A stretch of 64,000 bases of DNA from an uncultured Spirochaetaceae bacterium (GTDB taxonomy: Bacteria; Spirochaetota; Spirochaetia; Sphaerochaetales; Sphaerochaetaceae): NCBI GenBank assembly GCA_944389105.1, contig CALXLD010000046.1:1-64000 (forward strand). The letters are read 5' to 3'. The notes beneath the pieces were generated by a model that was not told the origin of the DNA, made no database searches, and worked only from the letters and a program-made list of their open reading frames with translations. The translations under genes were made by a program, and so were the position numbers. Below, piece after piece: positions 1 to 7,074 of the stretch. Position 1 is the stretch's first letter, and each line of letters begins with the position of its first letter.

Positions 1-2
1 CT

Positions 3-443
3 TCCGCCTACCTCTCATCTGCCTATTCCTCCCCGCTATGGTCACTATACCTTTCTACCCTTGAGACGCTGCTCTATCCATTGGGAGTGAACATATATGA
101 CTTCGCGTATATGCTTGAGGAAGGATCTGATACAATGCTGTCCTCAGCTGATGGATTCATCCCGATTATCCACTCAAGGAAGAGGCTTCTTGGCGTCATA
201 CAGAGGATGATGAGGGAGAATACGGGATCCGGCATGTGCAGGGCTGAAATGGCAAGGAGGATGGGAAGGGAGAGATCTGGGGTTAATGTTGACTTCAGGA
301 GCAAGGCAGGGACGATAACGATGCACAAGGTTGAGGAGTATGCTGCGGCTGCGGGGCTTAAGGTAAGCGATGTATTCAGGAGGTATGCAGAGCTTTATCC
401 AGAGGATGCGGACTATGAAAGATATCCTGGAACAAACCCTTAA
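3..443 (+). CDS. C-terminal part of a tandem helix-turn-helix (XRE-like) protein, cut by the window edge
   Basis: The frame is open from base 3, so the gene starts outside the window. The first visible stretch, LSTLETLLYPLGVNIYDFAY, looks like the last helices of a Cro/C1-type HTH. A second HTH-like segment follows: RAEMARRMGRERSGVN, then TITMHKVEEYAAAAGLKVSD. This gives two XRE-like units in tandem, ending in an acidic tail (YPEDADYERYPGTNP). A phage- or plasmid-type regulator is likely, but no target can be named. The internal TTG at 81 is an unlikely start because coding sense continues upstream of it. Confidence 0.6.
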   Translation, partial: SAYLSSAYSSPLWSLYLSTLETLLYPLGVNIYDFAYMLEEGSDTMLSSADGFIPIIHSRKRLLGVIQRMMRENTGSGMCRAEMARRMGRERSGVNVDFRSKAGTITMHKVEEYAAAAGLKVSDVFRRYAELYPEDADYERYPGTNP

Positions 444-777
444 GGTTTGGTTTTCCTGCTTTGATATTAACCATTAGGTGTTATTCCCAGCTATTTCCCT
501 CTGATTGACCACGATAATCAGGTTTTCCATCCATTTCAGAGATAACCCTGAATACCGTAAAATTCCGGTTAGCGATCACCACATTTTTCGGCTATCTGAA
601 AAAGTTCGTTGAATATCTTGTATAGAATAATCGCACCCTTTATATGATGACTGGCTGATTGCTTTGGTTCTCTGTAATTGTCCTCAATATTTTCTCCGTT
701 GTCTGAAACAGTTCTTTTGCCTAAAACAAACGCACATTTTGCATTCTTGGGATATTATTGAGCAGAGCATCTCATCA
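444..777. other. Intergenic stretch with a possible gene remnant on the minus strand
   Basis: No gene with a start and ribosome binding site is visible. On the minus strand, bases 754 to 569 are open for about 60 codons with protein-like composition (it includes VLGKRTVSDNGENIEDNY and HHIKGAIILYKIFNEL). It has no start codon and begins right after a stop, so it may be a remnant of a decayed gene. I do not recognise the family. The rest of the stretch shows no clear structure. Confidence 0.3.
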
Positions 778-1180
778 TTATAGATTCATGAACTGTGCAG
801 GCGTCATGACTCTCGGCGTCTTGATTCCAGAGTCAAGAAAGTCCTTGTCACCAGTCAGCAATATATCTGCCCCAGCCTGGATTGCAGCTCTTAGAATTGG
901 ACGGTCGCAATAATCTCTGATTAAATCTTCCTTGCCGTTTTCTTCCTCAGGAACAGGCACAACATCAAGAACAACAAGAGCTGCAGATAGGAAATGATCG
1001 AGAGAATCGATTCTGGAAGGGAACTTCCGGTAGAAAACCCTTTTCATCTCGTCGATATTCTGTTCGCATACAATTGCCTTATTAGGAAATGAAACAGCTT
1101 TTGTGTATGCCAGAAATGGGACACTGTTCGGGAAAAGGGCGGCGGAGATGAAGAATATTCGTATCAATCAGGATTTTCAT
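778..1180 (-). pseudogene. PIN-domain toxin, broken by a one-base frameshift near its start
   Basis: PIN toxins are metal-dependent RNases with four conserved acidic residues. The expected N-terminus MKILIDTNI (with catalytic Asp6) is encoded from the ATG at 1180. It continues one frame off, as FISAALFPNSVPFL, and ends in the typical C-terminal half (DRPILRAAIQAGADILL, TGDKDF). One surplus base around 1151-1155 separates the frames; removing it gives 133 aa. The ATG overlaps the 3' end of the antitoxin gene, as is normal for such pairs. The gene is either truly inactive or carries a sequencing error. The downstream frame alone lacks the first catalytic Asp. Confidence 0.8.
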
Positions 1181-1445
1181 TTGTATCGTTCTCTTTTCGC
1201 ATTTCGGAAACGAGCCTGACTACATCATCATCCGCTTTAAGCCCCGCTTTATCGGCTTCTCCCTTCATCTCCTGCTGAAGCACCTGCATAGCATAGACTG
1301 CGGAATTGACAATACGAACCGTATTACCCTCCACAATGAATGAAACTCTGTCTCCGTTTGAAACTCCGAGAACGTTTCTCACATCCTTCGGGATAGTGAC
1401 CTGGCCTTTAGCCATCACTTTTGCATTATCAATGAAAGTAGCCAT
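1164..1445 (-). CDS. AbrB/SpoVT-type antitoxin
   Basis: A 93-residue protein whose N-terminal half carries the swapped-hairpin AbrB signature (AKGQVTIPKDVRNVLGVSNG, then DRVSFIVEGNTVRI). The charged C-terminal half should bind and neutralise the PIN partner. The ATG at 1445 was chosen because GGAGG lies 8 nt upstream; the in-frame ATG at 1460 has no comparable site. The 3' end overlaps the toxin start by 17 nt, so the pair is one operon. A near-perfect dyad upstream (1472-1489) is the likely autorepression site. Confidence 0.88.
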   Translation of the reverse strand: MATFIDNAKVMAKGQVTIPKDVRNVLGVSNGDRVSFIVEGNTVRIVNSAVYAMQVLQQEMKGEADKAGLKADDDVVRLVSEMRKENDTNENPD

Positions 1446-1471
1446 TATCAATGCCTCCATAAAGCAGGTAT

Positions 1472-1489
1472 AGTAGGGAAATCCCTACT
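1472..1489. promoter_or_regulatory. Dyad operator of the AbrB/PIN operon
   Basis: AGTAGGGA and TCCCTACT form an 8-bp perfect inverted repeat around a 2-nt centre. The dyad ends about 27 nt before the antitoxin start, among AT-rich bases that could hold the promoter. Autoregulation by AbrB-type antitoxins is well established, so this is the likely binding site (inference). Confidence 0.6.
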
Positions 1490-1528
1490 TATATTTTAAA
1501 TGACAACTGGAAAAAGACAAGACAGCCA

Positions 1529-1645
1529 TCAGATATCGCAGAACGAGTACGAAGCTGAAGGCTTCTCCGCAGCTTCATCAGCACTAGCATACAATGCTGA
1601 TGCGATAAAAACAAAAACGAGAATAAGCACTATTGGTTTATGCAT
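1529..1645 (-). CDS. Small secreted peptide (38 aa), or the start of a truncated exported protein
   Basis: The ATG at 1645 lies inside the 3' end of the PAP2 gene and is preceded by AGGAGG at 5 nt, one of the best ribosome binding sites in the window. The product starts with a classic signal peptide (hydrophobic VLILVFVFIASA, likely cleavage after ALYASA). It then has only about 15 more residues, ending SASYSFCDI, before a TGA. It is translationally coupled to the PAP2 gene. It could be a real small exported protein or the 5' stump of a deleted gene. The family is not recognised. Confidence 0.5.
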   Translation of the reverse strand: MHKPIVLILVFVFIASALYASADEAAEKPSASYSFCDI

Positions 1646-2187
1646 TTCTTCCTCCTCTGTTTTCTGTATCGTCTGATACACCATAAAGCAAAAGAACCAC
1701 ACCATATCCCGATCTGTCCGCAGAAAATCCCGATAAGCATCCCCGCTGCCACATCCGAAGGGTAATGGACAAGAAGATACATCCTTGAAAAAGCAATCAG
1801 GGAAGCAAGAAGGAATGCTGGTATGAACAGCCTCGGCTTCTCCTTCAGCGTCCAGGCTGCAGCAAAAGATGACGCAGTATGGCCTGAAGGGAATGAATAG
1901 TCAGCGGGGGCCGTTATCAGAAGCTCTATTCCCCTATCAAGCAGAAATGGCCGGGGCCTTGCAACAGCCAGCTTCAGCACATAGGTGGCAGAAGCAGCGA
2001 TTATCAGAGCAAAAACCATCGATACCCCAGTTTTCCGTGTTTCCGGCTTTACCAGCAGAACAATGCATAGCAGAATCCAGATCATCCCGCCATTGCCAAG
2101 CCAGGTTATAAAAACGAAGAACCTGTCCAGAAAAGCACATGCAATGGAATCATGCAGCATTTTAAGCATACCTAATTCATACAGCAT
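1630..2187 (-). CDS. PAP2-family membrane phosphatase
   Basis: A 185-residue membrane protein with all three PAP2 phosphatase motifs: KLAVARPRP, the PSGHT motif in SFPSGHTASSFAAA, and SRMYLLVHYPSDVAAG. Four to six hydrophobic helices place the active site at the outer membrane face. Family members remove phosphate from undecaprenyl diphosphate, phosphatidate or phosphatidylglycerophosphate; the exact substrate cannot be told. The ATG at 2187 has AAGGA 8 nt upstream; an ATG at 2205 is also in frame. It overlaps the upstream membrane-protein gene and follows a glycosyltransferase, which suggests a role in envelope lipid metabolism. The C-terminus is Arg/Lys-rich. Confidence 0.9.
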   Translation of the reverse strand: MLYELGMLKMLHDSIACAFLDRFFVFITWLGNGGMIWILLCIVLLVKPETRKTGVSMVFALIIAASATYVLKLAVARPRPFLLDRGIELLITAPADYSFPSGHTASSFAAAWTLKEKPRLFIPAFLLASLIAFSRMYLLVHYPSDVAAGMLIGIFCGQIGIWCGSFALWCIRRYRKQRRKKCINQ

Positions 2188-2566
2188 CACGAATTTCCTT
2201 TTCATGTTTCTGCCATCTCTTCAAAGCAAGAACGGCAAGAGCACCGAAAACCAGCCCAGATAACACCATCAGTATTTTTCCTTTTCCCATCTGTTCTGAC
2301 ACCTGCCACATATAAATGGCAGATATCACATTAGTAACTATTGCGGTTATAAGAAAATAGATGGAGAAGATTCTTATAAAGGCACACAGAGTGTATGGCA
2401 GGAAGAAAGAAGCAGGCCCAATGGCTATAAGGACAGATTCCTCATTGCCGCAAAGGAAATAGACAATCAGCGCAGCTATCACTGAATATGCAAGCAGTGC
2501 AGCAAATACAAAGAGCATCAGATTTAATAGCGAAACTGCGCTGACTGCCCTTATACCCTCCTTCAT
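2177..2566 (-). CDS. Small polytopic membrane protein of unknown function
   Basis: 129 residues with three to four predicted membrane helices (around LMLFVFAALLAYSVIAALIV, the FLPYTLCAFIRIFSIYFLI segment, and ILMVLSGLVFGALAVLAL), followed by a basic tail. The start is set by a 4-nt ATGA overlap with the glycosyltransferase stop (2563-2566), which implies translational coupling. It sits between a GT4 glycosyltransferase and a PAP2 phosphatase, so it may support glycolipid or lipid-carrier handling (inference). No family was recognised. Confidence 0.75.
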   Translation of the reverse strand: MKEGIRAVSAVSLLNLMLFVFAALLAYSVIAALIVYFLCGNEESVLIAIGPASFFLPYTLCAFIRIFSIYFLITAIVTNVISAIYMWQVSEQMGKGKILMVLSGLVFGALAVLALKRWQKHEKEIRDAV

Positions 2567-3756
2567 CGGGTTATCTCCCAGCGCATCGGGCAATGGAATC
2601 TTGCTTTCTCTTCCGCCCACAGCGAGATTCTGTAAATATCCTCTGCAATTTCCGCAAATGATGGAACACTGTATCTTTCTGCGGTTTTCCTGGCATTATC
2701 CTTCAGTTCATTGAACCTATTCCGGTCCGCCAGCATATAAGACACAGCTGCCCTGAATTCATCCTGATCAGAATACTGGAACCCATTGAATCCATTTGCT
2801 ATAACCCCATCCACAACCGGATCATGCCTGCATATCACTGGCAGTGATGAAGCCAGTGCCTCTACCAGGCACAGGCCCTGCGTCTCGCTTGTCGAGGCAA
2901 TCACGAAAGCATCCGAGAGATGATAGTACTCCTGAATATTCTCAGGCGGTATCATTCCAGCAAATACGACCTTGTCTCCAAGTCCAAGCTTTTCTGAAAG
3001 CTCCTTCACCTCAGGCATATATGGTCCATCGCCTGCGATTATCAGCTTAATATCCAGATCAGATAAGGCTGCCATGAAGCTGAGAAGCTCATCTATGTTC
3101 TTCTCCTTCGCAACGCGACCTACGAAAAGGAGTCTGAATGAACCATCATCGAGATTATGCTGTTTGCATAGCTCTGCAATCCTATCGGAATCATTGAAGC
3201 TGCTGAATCTCTGCAGGTCCACTCCGGATGGAACGACGAAGCACATCTTGCTTATGCCATATCCGGCAACAAGCCTTGCGGTCTTCGATGATGGTACGAT
3301 AAGCGCTGAAGACCGCTTTGCAGCATACCTGTATATGAATCTGGAGAATCCCTTTCCGAGGAAATCCGGGATAAAGCAGTAGCGTGTATAGTGCTCATAA
3401 TCAGTATGGAAAGTATGGATTATCGGGGCACCGCATCTCTCTGAAATCTTCCTGGCCATCCTGAATGTACTGAACTCACACTGCGAATGGATAACATCAG
3501 GCTTCCAGTCAAGGATCCTGCGGAGAATGGACTTGTCCATTCTGAGGGAGAATCTTGCCTTCTGATAAACAAAGCTGCAGTTATGTGCTGCCTGATACAG
3601 CACATTTCCTTCTGTATACGACCGGTTCTGCTGGGAGAGTGTGAGGATTTTCACCTCATGGCCTCGTTCTTCAAGTCCTTTCATAAGGGCAAGAACAGAA
3701 GAAACAACACCATTTACTGCCGGGATGTACCAATCAGTTGTTATAAGTATTCTCAT
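2563..3756 (-). CDS. GT4-family glycosyltransferase, likely diacylglycerol glucosyltransferase
   Basis: A 397-residue GT-B enzyme. The N-terminal acceptor domain starts MRILITTDWYIPAVNGVV and holds HTFHTDYEHYTRY. The C-terminal nucleotide-sugar domain has LLFVGRVAKEKNIDELL, IAGDGPYMPEV and the EX7E motif in ETQGLCLVEA. This layout resembles bacterial 1,2-diacylglycerol 3-glucosyltransferases that make membrane glycolipids at the cytoplasmic face. The ATG at 3756 follows GGAGG at 7 nt; the ATG at 3780 does not. It leads a three- or four-gene run with the membrane protein, PAP2 phosphatase and small secreted peptide. A tandem OmpR-type site lies upstream (3817-3834). The donor and acceptor are inferred. 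Confidence 0.88.
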   Translation of the reverse strand: MRILITTDWYIPAVNGVVSSVLALMKGLEERGHEVKILTLSQQNRSYTEGNVLYQAAHNCSFVYQKARFSLRMDKSILRRILDWKPDVIHSQCEFSTFRMARKISERCGAPIIHTFHTDYEHYTRYCFIPDFLGKGFSRFIYRYAAKRSSALIVPSSKTARLVAGYGISKMCFVVPSGVDLQRFSSFNDSDRIAELCKQHNLDDGSFRLLFVGRVAKEKNIDELLSFMAALSDLDIKLIIAGDGPYMPEVKELSEKLGLGDKVVFAGMIPPENIQEYYHLSDAFVIASTSETQGLCLVEALASSLPVICRHDPVVDGVIANGFNGFQYSDQDEFRAAVSYMLADRNRFNELKDNARKTAERYSVPSFAEIAEDIYRISLWAEEKARFHCPMRWEITR

Positions 3757-3816
3757 ATTCTTCCTCCGCTTCATCTTCATAGTCGGAGGAATTTCTTATC
3801 TGGGTTTTTACAATAA

Positions 3817-3834
3817 TTAAACTTCAGTTAAACT
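3817..3834 (-). promoter_or_regulatory. OmpR/PhoB-type direct repeat upstream of the glycosyltransferase
   Basis: On the minus strand AGTTTAA is repeated exactly with a 4-nt gap, giving an 11-bp period. This is the spacing used by OmpR-family dimers. The site ends 60 nt before the glycosyltransferase ATG. Matching elements precede the zinc phospholipase-like gene (4797-4825) and the sensor kinase (6980-6997). Confidence 0.6.
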
Positions 3835-3854
3835 CAGACCCCTGTATATTTCCT

Positions 3855-4178
3855 TCAGCTTCTCCCCGATTCAAGGAAAATCAGCACAGAACCGCAGCAT
3901 ATGCCTAGGTAGTTCAGAATGAATCCGGTAACCGATCCGAACAGCAGGACGCCGCAGAGACAGCTTATTCCCCCAGGGATTATGGGTATAACTACCTGGA
4001 TTACCTGGATAAGGAAAAAGACAACTGGTCCATACAGCCCTGTACCTTCAATAAAGCTGGCCATTTTCCCGCTATCTGTGAGTATGCCGGCTCTGTATAA
4101 AGCAACGAAGAAAACAGTCAAAAGGCCGATTCCTATGAATGGAAGTATCCTGCAAAGGCTTCTGAAAGAGAGTTTCAT
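3855..4178 (-). pseudogene. Truncated VTT-domain (TVP38/TMEM64, DedA-like) membrane protein
   Basis: The ATG at 4178 overlaps the upstream stop as ATGA. The sequence has a first membrane helix (LPFIGIGLLTVFFVALY) and then the VTT signature region (VVIPIIPGGISCLCGVLLFG, followed by LNYLGICCGSVLIFL). It ends after 107 residues in LESGRS, whereas family members are about 200-240 residues and continue with another conserved half. No continuation appears in the other frames before the glycosyltransferase gene, so the 3' half seems deleted. VTT proteins are lipid scramblases or flippases. A functional short form is possible but less likely. Confidence 0.65.
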
Positions 4179-4744
4179 GGTATTTCCACAGAAGGTACCG
4201 TAAGACATGCAATCTCCTTTCCCGCCAAAGCGCAGGCAACTGCAGAAGAGACAGAGACAATATAGAAAGCATCCGCCTCCATAGTGTTTTCAGCTTTCAT
4301 ATACTCATCATGTTTTCTGCTTATGTAGCAATGGTCTGGGCTCTCCTCATCCTGCTGCAATGGTATCAGGCCCTCTTTCAGGGACTTTCTAAGCACTTCT
4401 TCCAGACCATCCTCATAGAGCATATGCTCCCTTAGGGTGCCGGAAAAGCTTCTGTTATGAGGGAATGTGAATGAATCAGCAATATAATGCATGAGCTTTC
4501 CAAGCCTGTAACTCTGCACTATTCCAGAGCCTCTTCCTTCCCTGAGCTTTTCAAGAACATGCTGGATACGTACGATCATGTTGTCATAATCATGTCCATG
4601 GAGCTTTCTTCCATGGAACGATCCTTTCAGATACGTCGGCAATGCGATATCAGGCTCAATAGAGCCGAAAATGAATGCAATCCTTCTTACGGAGATTCCC
4701 CTGAGAAGGAATACCGAAAGCATGAGATGACTTCTCAAGTTCAC
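4175..4744 (-). CDS. Zinc-dependent phospholipase C-like protein
   Basis: 189 residues resembling the zinc-dependent phospholipase C fold seen in many short bacterial proteins. Candidate zinc ligands lie in FGSIEPDI, KLHGHDYDN, GKLMHYIADSFTFPHN and SPDHCYISRKHDEY. There is no signal peptide, so it acts in the cytosol or at the inner membrane face. The start is the GTG at 4744, with GGAGG 8 nt upstream. The stop overlaps the truncated VTT gene. Three 11-bp-spaced repeats lie just upstream (4797-4825), next to the end of the response regulator gene. Enzymatic activity is inferred from the family only. Confidence 0.75.
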   Translation of the reverse strand: MNLRSHLMLSVFLLRGISVRRIAFIFGSIEPDIALPTYLKGSFHGRKLHGHDYDNMIVRIQHVLEKLREGRGSGIVQSYRLGKLMHYIADSFTFPHNRSFSGTLREHMLYEDGLEEVLRKSLKEGLIPLQQDEESPDHCYISRKHDEYMKAENTMEADAFYIVSVSSAVACALAGKEIACLTVPSVEIP

Positions 4745-4796
4745 TTTGCTGCCTCCTGTTTCCGCAATCAGGATGACAGCAGCCTTTAAAAGATAA

Positions 4797-4825
4797 GAAA
4801 ACAGAATATAAACAGCAGATTAAAT
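4797..4825 (-). promoter_or_regulatory. Triple 11-bp direct repeat, OmpR-type site of the phospholipase-like gene
   Basis: Read on the minus strand, ATTTAAT, TGTTTAT and TGTTTTC follow each other with 4-nt gaps (starts at 4825, 4814 and 4803, period 11). The array ends 52 nt before the GTG start and overlaps the last codons of the response regulator gene. It resembles the two-copy sites at 3817-3834 and 6980-6997. Confidence 0.55.
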
Positions 4826-5512
4826 GCCGAACCGGTACCCTGCACCCCAGACAGTCTGTATGTATTCAGGATGGGAAGGGTCAGCTTCCATTTTTTCCCT
4901 CAGGCGATTTATATGAACAGCGACAGTTGCATTATCCCCCATCGCATCAAGCCCCCAGATCCGTTCATATAGATCTTCCTTGGAGAAAACCCTGTCAGCA
5001 TTCGTCATGAGGAAAAGCAGCAGTTCATACTCCTTGTTCTTGAGGGGAATCTCCTTGCCTTTCACATAGCATCTATGGGTCTCGGTATTCAGCATCACGT
5101 CCTTTATGCATATTTCCGATCTTATCTCACTTTGGCCTTTAAGCCTTTCGCACTGTGCCAGATGCGACCGTACGCGTGCAACTAGCACAGAAGGAGAAAA
5201 GGGCTTTTCAATATAATCATCAGCACCGAGACCTAACCCCCTTATCTTGTCTATATCCTCTCTCTTCGCTGTAACCATCAGAATCGGGATATCAACTTTC
5301 GTACGGAGTTCACGGCATATTGAGAATCCGTCCATTGAAGGGAGCATGACATCAAGAAGGATGAGATCATATCGTCCGCTTTTCCCTTCCTCAAGACCAG
5401 CTTTTCCATCTTTCACGATATTGATGCTGAATCCTGCCAGTTCAAGATAATCACGTTCGATTGCGGCTATATCCTCATCATCTTCTATTATCAGAATGTT
5501 CTTCACATCCAT
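4820..5512 (-). CDS. OmpR/PhoB-family response regulator
   Basis: 230 residues. The receiver domain has the acidic pair in IIEDDEDIA, the phosphoryl-acceptor Asp54 in LILLDVMLPSMDG, the Thr of MVTAKRED and the Lys of YIEKPFSP. A winged-helix effector domain follows (ending GDNATVAVHINRLREKME, then IQTVWGAGYRFGI). The ATG at 5512 has GGAGG 6 nt upstream. The start overlaps the 3' end of the kinase gene by 35 nt, so the two form one operon. OmpR-family dimers bind 11-bp direct repeats; three such elements occur close by, including one upstream of this operon. Confidence 0.96.
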   Translation of the reverse strand: MDVKNILIIEDDEDIAAIERDYLELAGFSINIVKDGKAGLEEGKSGRYDLILLDVMLPSMDGFSICRELRTKVDIPILMVTAKREDIDKIRGLGLGADDYIEKPFSPSVLVARVRSHLAQCERLKGQSEIRSEICIKDVMLNTETHRCYVKGKEIPLKNKEYELLLFLMTNADRVFSKEDLYERIWGLDAMGDNATVAVHINRLREKMEADPSHPEYIQTVWGAGYRFGI

Positions 5513-6947
5513 CTTTTTCCTCCTCAAGGTCTATGACGATAGCAAGACCGCCATATGCACTCCTCTCCGCATGGATGCTTCCACCCATCCGCTCTGCCAT
5601 TTTCCTGGATATGGCAAGACCAAGACCGCTTCCAAGCGATGGATTGCTCCTGGCTTTATCGCCTTTATAGAAAACATCGAAAAGGCAGGCATATTCCTCG
5701 TCGCCAACTCCAGGTCCATCATCGGAGAGGATCAGCGAGACAGTACCATTATTCTCAGCCATCTCAATCCACAGATGACCTTCTTCATTCTTCTTGTATC
5801 TTACACTGTTATCAGCAATATTCGAGAGAATCCTCTGCAGAAGCGTCTCATCAGCCTTTACCCTGAATTCCGCATCAGGGACACAGCATTTTATCCAAAG
5901 CCCCCGCCCTTCGTATTCAAGACGATATCTCTCAGCAAACGATCTGACAAAAAGCCCAAGGTCAATAACTCTGATATCTGCAGGATAATCGCTCATATCA
6001 AGCTTGGAGAAAAGGAAGAGCTGGGAAACAAGGGCATCTATATCCCTGACCTTTGTCTTTATGACTTCAAGATAGCGGCTTCTCATCTCCGGAGTAGAGG
6101 CTACCCCATCCTCCAGACCTTCGACATAAGCCTGTATTGAAGTCAGAGGAGACCGAAGATCATGGGAAATCCCTGCAATGAGCTCCTTCCTGCTTTCCTC
6201 ATCCTTCTGTGTCCTGCAGATAAGCTCCTTAAGCTTCTCAGCCATTTCATTGAAAAGCGTGCATACCGGAGTAAATTCATCATCCCTGCTATATGAGATC
6301 CTGAAATCAAGATTTCCCTCTCCAAGCTGTTTTGCACCGCGGGAAAGCTCTCTCAGTGGATTGGCAATACGTGCGAAAAGCGATTTTATGATGAAATGGT
6401 TCGTAAGATAAACGGAAAGGAAAATCGTGCATATAAGAACAACCCAGGTAAAGGCCGCAACCATATGGAAGGCCCTTGTCTCCATGTCCTGAATAGCTGC
6501 GAAAAGGAATACCTCATAAAATCCGTCATCCATCTGGAACTCAGCCTGATACAGATTCATGCCGCCTGCTGAAATGATTGCCTCATTGTCTGAAATTCCC
6601 TCAACAGCTTCCAGCATCTCGCTGTCCTTCATCTCGCTCAGACCATAGGAATAGATTTCAGTCCCATCCTTCATGACAACAAGATACATGGTATTGGCAT
6701 CAATGAGATCCGGAAGCGACGATGAAGGATCGCCAAGGCTTGATTCCTCAATCCCATCACGGACATGAGAGATTGCTATGCGGGCAAGCCAGTTGAAATC
6801 CGCTGTATCATCGACCCCTACCCCTGAGCCATGATGTATTACATGCCACAGAAGACCTACACAGCACAGCCCTGCCAGTGCAGCTGCCATTACAGGAATG
6901 ACAATCATCATAAGATTGGAAATCATCAGCTGTTTACGGATATTCAT
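5478..6947 (-). CDS. Membrane sensor histidine kinase
   Basis: 489 residues. A first membrane helix (about 10-35) is followed by a periplasmic sensor region of about 125 residues, a second helix (about 162-186), a HAMP linker, and a HisKA domain with phospho-acceptor His262 in GISHDLRSPLTS. The HATPase domain has the N box NIADNSVRYK, the G1 box LSDDGPGVG and the G2 box GSGLGLAISRKMAERMGG. It pairs with the downstream response regulator. AGGAGG precedes the ATG. A TGTTTAA/TGTTTAT repeat 33-50 nt upstream suggests autoregulation. The signal is unknown; the neighbours suggest envelope lipid status. Confidence 0.96.
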   Translation of the reverse strand: MNIRKQLMISNLMMIVIPVMAAALAGLCCVGLLWHVIHHGSGVGVDDTADFNWLARIAISHVRDGIEESSLGDPSSSLPDLIDANTMYLVVMKDGTEIYSYGLSEMKDSEMLEAVEGISDNEAIISAGGMNLYQAEFQMDDGFYEVFLFAAIQDMETRAFHMVAAFTWVVLICTIFLSVYLTNHFIIKSLFARIANPLRELSRGAKQLGEGNLDFRISYSRDDEFTPVCTLFNEMAEKLKELICRTQKDEESRKELIAGISHDLRSPLTSIQAYVEGLEDGVASTPEMRSRYLEVIKTKVRDIDALVSQLFLFSKLDMSDYPADIRVIDLGLFVRSFAERYRLEYEGRGLWIKCCVPDAEFRVKADETLLQRILSNIADNSVRYKKNEEGHLWIEMAENNGTVSLILSDDGPGVGDEEYACLFDVFYKGDKARSNPSLGSGLGLAISRKMAERMGGSIHAERSAYGGLAIVIDLEEEKDGCEEHSDNRR

Positions 6948-6979
6948 GTAAGCCTCCTAATACATAATCGTACAGGAAG

Positions 6980-6997
6980 ATAAACAGGAATTAAACA
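6980..6997 (-). promoter_or_regulatory. OmpR-type direct repeat upstream of the kinase-regulator operon
   Basis: On the minus strand TGTTTAA and TGTTTAT are separated by TTCC, an 11-bp period, ending 33 nt before the kinase ATG. The element fits autoregulation of the two-component operon. It shares spacing and core (GTTTA) with the sites at 3817-3834 and 4797-4825. Confidence 0.55.
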
Positions 6998-7007
6998 AAG
7001 TTCTCCG

Positions 7008-7034
7008 TTGACGGATTTCCGACATAGATATAAA
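7008..7034 (+). promoter_or_regulatory. Candidate promoter of marR
   Basis: TTGACG at 7008-7013 and TATAAA at 7029-7034 are 15 nt apart, somewhat short of the usual 17. The MarR-type dyad at 7043-7060 would cover the transcription start. Confidence 0.4.
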
Positions 7035-7042
7035 AAAGAAAA

Positions 7043-7060
7043 TAGTTGTACATACAACTA
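7043..7060. promoter_or_regulatory. MarR operator
   Basis: TAGTTGTACATACAACTA is an 8-bp perfect inverted repeat around CA. Size and symmetry are typical of MarR-family operators. It lies 14 nt upstream of the marR start and just after the predicted -10, so the regulator should repress its own operon. Confidence 0.75.
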
Positions 7061-7074
7061 AATTCAGGTGCGAT

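Noticed and set aside
81-443. TTG at 81 as the start of the first gene
   Set aside because: The same frame continues upstream to the window edge with HTH-like coding sense.
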